From positions 224,234,526 to 224,298,525 of the forward strand of contig NC_134455.1 in the NCBI RefSeq assembly GCF_047948215.1: a stretch of 64,000 nt of DNA. The letters are read 5' to 3'. Each line of letters opens with the position of its first letter. Positions within the stretch are counted from its first letter, which is position 1. This stretch comes from Lycorma delicatula (Eukaryota; Arthropoda; Insecta; Hemiptera; Fulgoridae). The position numbers and the translations under genes were made by a program. The notes below the pieces were generated by a model. That model made no database searches. It was not told the origin of the DNA and was given only the letters and a program-made list of their open reading frames with translations. Below are positions 59,131-64,000 of this stretch, piece after piece.

Positions 59131-62100
59131 CTAGGACTAATTAAAAGCTATTATATATTTGATATTGACAATATAGTTTTATAAATTTATTTTATGTAAA
59201 TCAGCAATAATAATTTTATAAATTTATTTATGTAAATCAGTATTATCATAGAGGGTTTTGAATTAATTTTTGTAGAATATTTTATATTTACTGAATGCTA
59301 ATTCTTACAAATTTTACTACCCTCCAAAAAAAAATAAATAAATAAAATAAACTGCCAAACTAAAATTGAAATATCAAAGAAATTAAATTAAAAATATGGT
59401 TAATCAGAATTTTTAATCTGATTGTCATATTTACGTGCCAATACATCTAAAACACAGTTGACATACAATACACGTCTGGGTTAGAATATTTTATGTGCTT
59501 TTAATAATTGTTATTCATTTATTTTTTAACAAGAACAACTAAACACACTTCATAAGTTTGTTACCTTTATATTTCACGTTTGTAATTTACTTGTAGCATT
59601 TCTACTATAATTATATTGCCAGTTCTATTATAACTGACTACAGCACCAAATCATTTGGTCTTTAATTTTCTTATTATTATATAACTACTTAAAAGTAGCA
59701 ATACAGTAACATCTTTTTTAAGTTTTCTGTACCCTTCTTCCCTTTTGGACACAGGTCCTTTCTATCCTATGTAACCCTAATCAATAGATACATGTCCTTT
59801 CATTTCTCCAAACAGAAATTCCTAATGTACAGGTATATCTAAGTACACTTTTGGCCAAGGGAGCAATTATATAATTACCGAGTACAAAACAATTTCTGTG
59901 TTATCTATCTGTATCCAAAATTTGGTGGCAATGTCTGTACCTAAAGATACGGGGCAATATAAAATAATTACTCAATAATTATGGACACATTCTAGAAGCA
60001 AGTGAAGCATGCTTGATTAAATAAATTGTAAAACTTTACCTATATTTCACAAAAATATAACAATTCAACTGAACCAATTTATCTATGAACATGGGATATT
60101 TGATGACTTGTTGTTATTAATGAAATGTTACTGCTGAAGTAGTGGAGATGGATGTGAATTTAAGCTACTGAAGAAACTACTCAAGTCATTTTGTCTAAGT
60201 ATTACTGGTTGTTAAACTGTACTTGGAGAAAATCTTTTCATCTACTAGCCAAAGGAAAAAGTAAGGATTCTTTTTTAATAATACTAAAGTAAATAGTGTT
60301 TATTATATAGAATACAGAATGTCTTATTGTAACTAATCTAAATAAAATTTTACTTTTTAAGTCAAACATCCTTATAATGAATAACAATGGGATCCAAGAA
60401 AATCTTTGTTAAATCAAAAATTCATTCAACAGAAAATGACAAAATTATATATTATAAATCACTGATATGAATTGTATTAGTATATGTGTAATTTTTTTGG
60501 TGTAAAGTAGTTAAAAACAAACAATAAAATTTTGAAACTTTACAAGATAATTTTTAATTAATTAGAAATAAAAAACATAATAAATTATAAGTTAAATATT
60601 ATTATTAATTACAAAGAATTCCATATACAATATTTGTTTTTACAGTTTTATTTCTGAGAATAATTTCTTTTTCAAAAAATGATTCTAAATTATCTAAAAA
60701 TTAAAACATTTTGTAAAGTAAATTTCTTTACAATAACGACATCTTGTCACATCAAGTGTTCGCAGTAACAATAAGAAGTAATTGTCACTTCATCTCCATT
60801 AAATCTTTTACTATGTCAAAATAATGCTCTTGGTTATGCCCTAGGTTACTATCAGGAAATTCAGTAGCCATTATTCTAAAATAAAGCAACAAGTATTAAC
60901 TATAATTCCTTAATTCTGTGAAGTATGGAAATCTGCCTCAACACTCATAAATTACATAATTTCAAAGTCAAGTTCATCTTCAGTTATGAGTGTTGCTAGT
61001 AGCTGTTGCTGTTTCATACTTCATAAAACTGGTCTTTTACAAACCATCTGCAACAGTTACCAACATGTGTTTATTCATACTTAAGATATTAACTGCACAT
61101 TCCTAACATTAAATTTTTAAATGAAACTATGATCATCAATAGCTTAGAGAACTTTCATACAGTCTATTTTTATGATAGACATTTTAATGTTGGTCTACTG
61201 GTTGCATTTGGAAGTAGTAACCATTAACAGAAAATATACCACATTTTTATTCATCTCAACAAAACTAGATAAAACTTGAACTGCTAACTGATGCTTGAAA
61301 AATAACATGATAGGTAAATACTGCAGTGTTTACATTCTGTGTTTAAACTGTGATATAATCACAGTCTACATCCCAAAATATCTATATTATACACAAACTT
61401 TATGTTAAAATTAATTTATAAATTTATTAGATAACTGGAATAAAATCTGTTAAATAAAATTTGAAAAGGAAAATTTACAATTTAGAAGCTTGCTTCATAT
61501 TAAAAGTAAGTAATTACTTGTACTTATTATTTCCATGAAAAAAAAACACCACAAATTTCTGATGAAATAAATTATTATTGTAAAATGGTTTGATATTAAA
61601 TTTTTTCTAACGATGGAATTTTAATAGAATGGAGATAAATGACTCAAATTACAATTCCATGATCTCTACAGCTGAATAAAAGAAACAATATCTGAGTCTC
61701 TACAAGATGAAATCAGTCTAACATTGTTCCACAGTCTAAAGATCCTTCAAGATAATTCAGAAAAATTGGTTCACATAATTTACTTCTTTTTTTATCAGAA
61801 TTACTTCAAAGTGAAGAAATTGTAGTAGTCCTGTGAACTGGACACAACTGGAAAGGAGCAGAAAACAAAAAAATCTGTTAGCACTAATTTATCTATGAAT
61901 AAAATTTGATCAAGTTATAAACACTGAACACAATACTAAATTTTGCGGTTTTTAGCTTAACAGTATAAAAAGTTCCTTATTTAATAAAAGATATTTATTG
62001 TAATAGAAATATTTATATTAAATTTTTTTGTTACTTTTACAAATAACATTGTATAAAATCAGCAATAATTATTAAATAAATTAAATTATTTTCATGAATT

Positions 62101-64000
62101 ATAACTGTAAATAAAACATTTAAAACCATAAAATTCATTTTATTTTTATAATTATGAATAAAATTAATACACACACTTTAATAACCATTATAATTAATAT
62201 TAACATCATATAAAAAACTGAATTGTGACAATATTACAATAGATAATTAGATTTATATTCACTGTTAGCTAGGTATTAGCCTGTTTAGATTTAATTAATA
62301 ATTAACATTTTGAATAAATTATAAAAAAAAAAAACTATTACTTCACAAGTGAGTGTTGAAGTAAACGCAATAGCATCTGAAGGCACTTGCACACTTCACC
62401 TGCCATTGAGCATATTGCTTGATGAGTCCAGAACAAAATTAATAATTAACATATAAAAAATTATTAATAAGTATTCAATAAATAAATGAAATGTAATTTT
62501 TTTTGTATGTGTGTGTGTGCGCACGTGCGTGTGTGCATAGACATTCAATAAAATTTATATGTAGTAAATTTATTTATATATAATCACAACATAATAACTA
62601 AACAATTAAGAATTAATGTAAAGACAATTTTTAATTAACATTATTAAGCAACAAAAAATTAGCATAATTTAAACCATTTTATTAACAGACAAAAATAATC
62701 ATACATTGCAAATTTACACTAATTACTTAAAACTACAGCTGAGATAAAAATACAGTGAATGACACAAATATAAAAATTACTTGGTTAAGAAATAAAACTA
62801 TCAACACATAGCAACTGCAATAATAACAACAGAATTTTGAATAATTCGTTGTATATTTCTTACACGATAGAAACAGTCTAACATCTAAATTAATAAATTA
62901 CTAACAAATATTATTCTAAAGAAAAAAATAATAGTGTTCAAAGTACAATGAGTGAAGTCACAAACAAAATACATAACTTTAGACAATTATAGACAGTACT
63001 TCAAGAAATGTATCAAGTGATCTGGATTATTATATTGCAACAGAATAGAAATAACTGAATTGTGTAGTGTTCATTTGTGATTACTTATTTTCCCCTCTTA
63101 TTTATTAATTATTTTCCTTTTACTTATTTATAAATCCTTATTTACTTATTATGATAAATCACCAAAACAATACTGCCTGGGAAGGTGGTCAGTGTTGTCA
63201 CCATTAAGAAAGATTGTTAATCGGATTGGTCTGTGTTAAAACCAATGAAAAAATATTCCTTTATTTATTAATTATTTTTTTAATAATTTAATGATTTTGC
63301 TTATATACAACTGCATTTCAAATATTATTTACTTAATTTAATTTATTCAGTCTACCTGAACTGTACTTTTACCTTTTTGGTAGAAGTTAAGTAGCAGAGA
63401 ATTCAAGGTTCATTTCGCTTTCATCTCCTTAAATAAAGATTGAATTAAAATTTAAACCGCTGACCGTTTATAACTTTCATTTGCTGTTGCTTAAGTAATA
63501 AAAAATCTTTGTGGAGATGATCAGAAAAATTCAAAATATTAAAGACTAATCATAATTTAAATAACTTATAAGACAGAGCAATAAAACTGTTCATAACAAT
63601 ATACATCACCAAACACGTCTGAGCAGACTAGCAAATGAAAAAAAAAAATCCTTATGTTCCCAAACAATACTGAATACTGAGTAAAGCATGCTAAATTTTT
63701 TTTTCTGAGAGAAAAATACTTTTCTCACTCAATTGATATGATTAATCCAGCAACAGATACTGGATTAAGAAAGATCTGGTTTTTATAAGAGTAAGGACAA
63801 TATTCATGAAATTACATATTTTTTAAAGAAATTTTTACTCTATAATGACTGTGGTTTAAATGTGTGTGTGTGTACACACATTTGAAACTATTCAATTATT
63901 ATTGACTGAAATTACTCAATTATGCGGCCATTTCTAATAAAATAATGACTATAATACATGAAACATAATTCAGTTTTTAAATATTCCTATATTATTCAAA
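59131..64000. other. A+T-rich stretch, no gene recognised
   Basis: No coding segment was supported. The segment 59730-59960 is less A+T-rich and may be an old repeat. One alternating purine-pyrimidine tract is listed separately, and a short TG/CA palindrome is centred near 63873. Confidence 0.4.
62504..62539. repeat. Alternating purine-pyrimidine tract (Z-DNA-prone)
   Basis: 36 bases of strict alternation with a GTGCGCACGTGCGTG core inside a (TG)n run. Confidence 0.8.

Overview
The window is nuclear DNA from an animal, most likely an insect and perhaps a hemipteran. It is very A+T-rich (about 70-75% by eye). Reading frames are short and isolated, there are no operons or Shine-Dalgarno sites, and there are splice-bounded open segments, tRNA-derived SINEs, a 5'-truncating LINE family, and relics of mariner/Tc1, hAT and piggyBac transposons typical of insect genomes. 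The species is inference; no host gene was named with confidence.

Layout. 1-1626 is the 3' part of a LINE (reverse transcriptase to poly-A). 1825-2770 (minus), 4040-5400 (plus) and 6095-6275 (minus) are three different decayed mariner/Tc1-type transposases. 7245-8320 is an element with long terminal inverted repeats. Between 10657 and 15267 on the minus strand lie two, possibly three, host-like exons with good splice sites and compatible phases; a CpG-containing segment near 28.8-29.25 kb could be an upstream promoter or exon. 22022-23286 is a complete-length but decayed TA-flanked DNA transposon with 27-bp terminal repeats. 30-37.5 kb holds SINEs, LINE fragments and palindromes. 37.6-39.06 kb is the most CpG-rich part and contains a candidate plus-strand exon. 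39505-40431 is a mariner. 42141-44908 is a complete-length, dead hAT element with terminal repeats and an 8-bp target duplication, carrying an internal mariner fragment. 50850-51893 is another mariner. 57.5-59.1 kb holds a LINE tail insertion and a piggyBac relic. The rest is A+T-rich sequence without recognisable genes.

How it fits together. Nearly everything identifiable is mobile-element debris inserted in introns or intergenic DNA. The LINE copies and SINEs carry poly-A tails or 11-15 bp target duplications, as expected if LINE machinery mobilises the SINEs. The transposases all have frameshifts or stops, so none should be active. The best evidence for a host gene is the minus-strand exon pair at 15134-15267 and 10657-10992, encoding a low-complexity Ser/Thr/Ala/Val-rich protein I do not recognise. 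I found no CRISPR array, intact tRNA, rRNA or virus.
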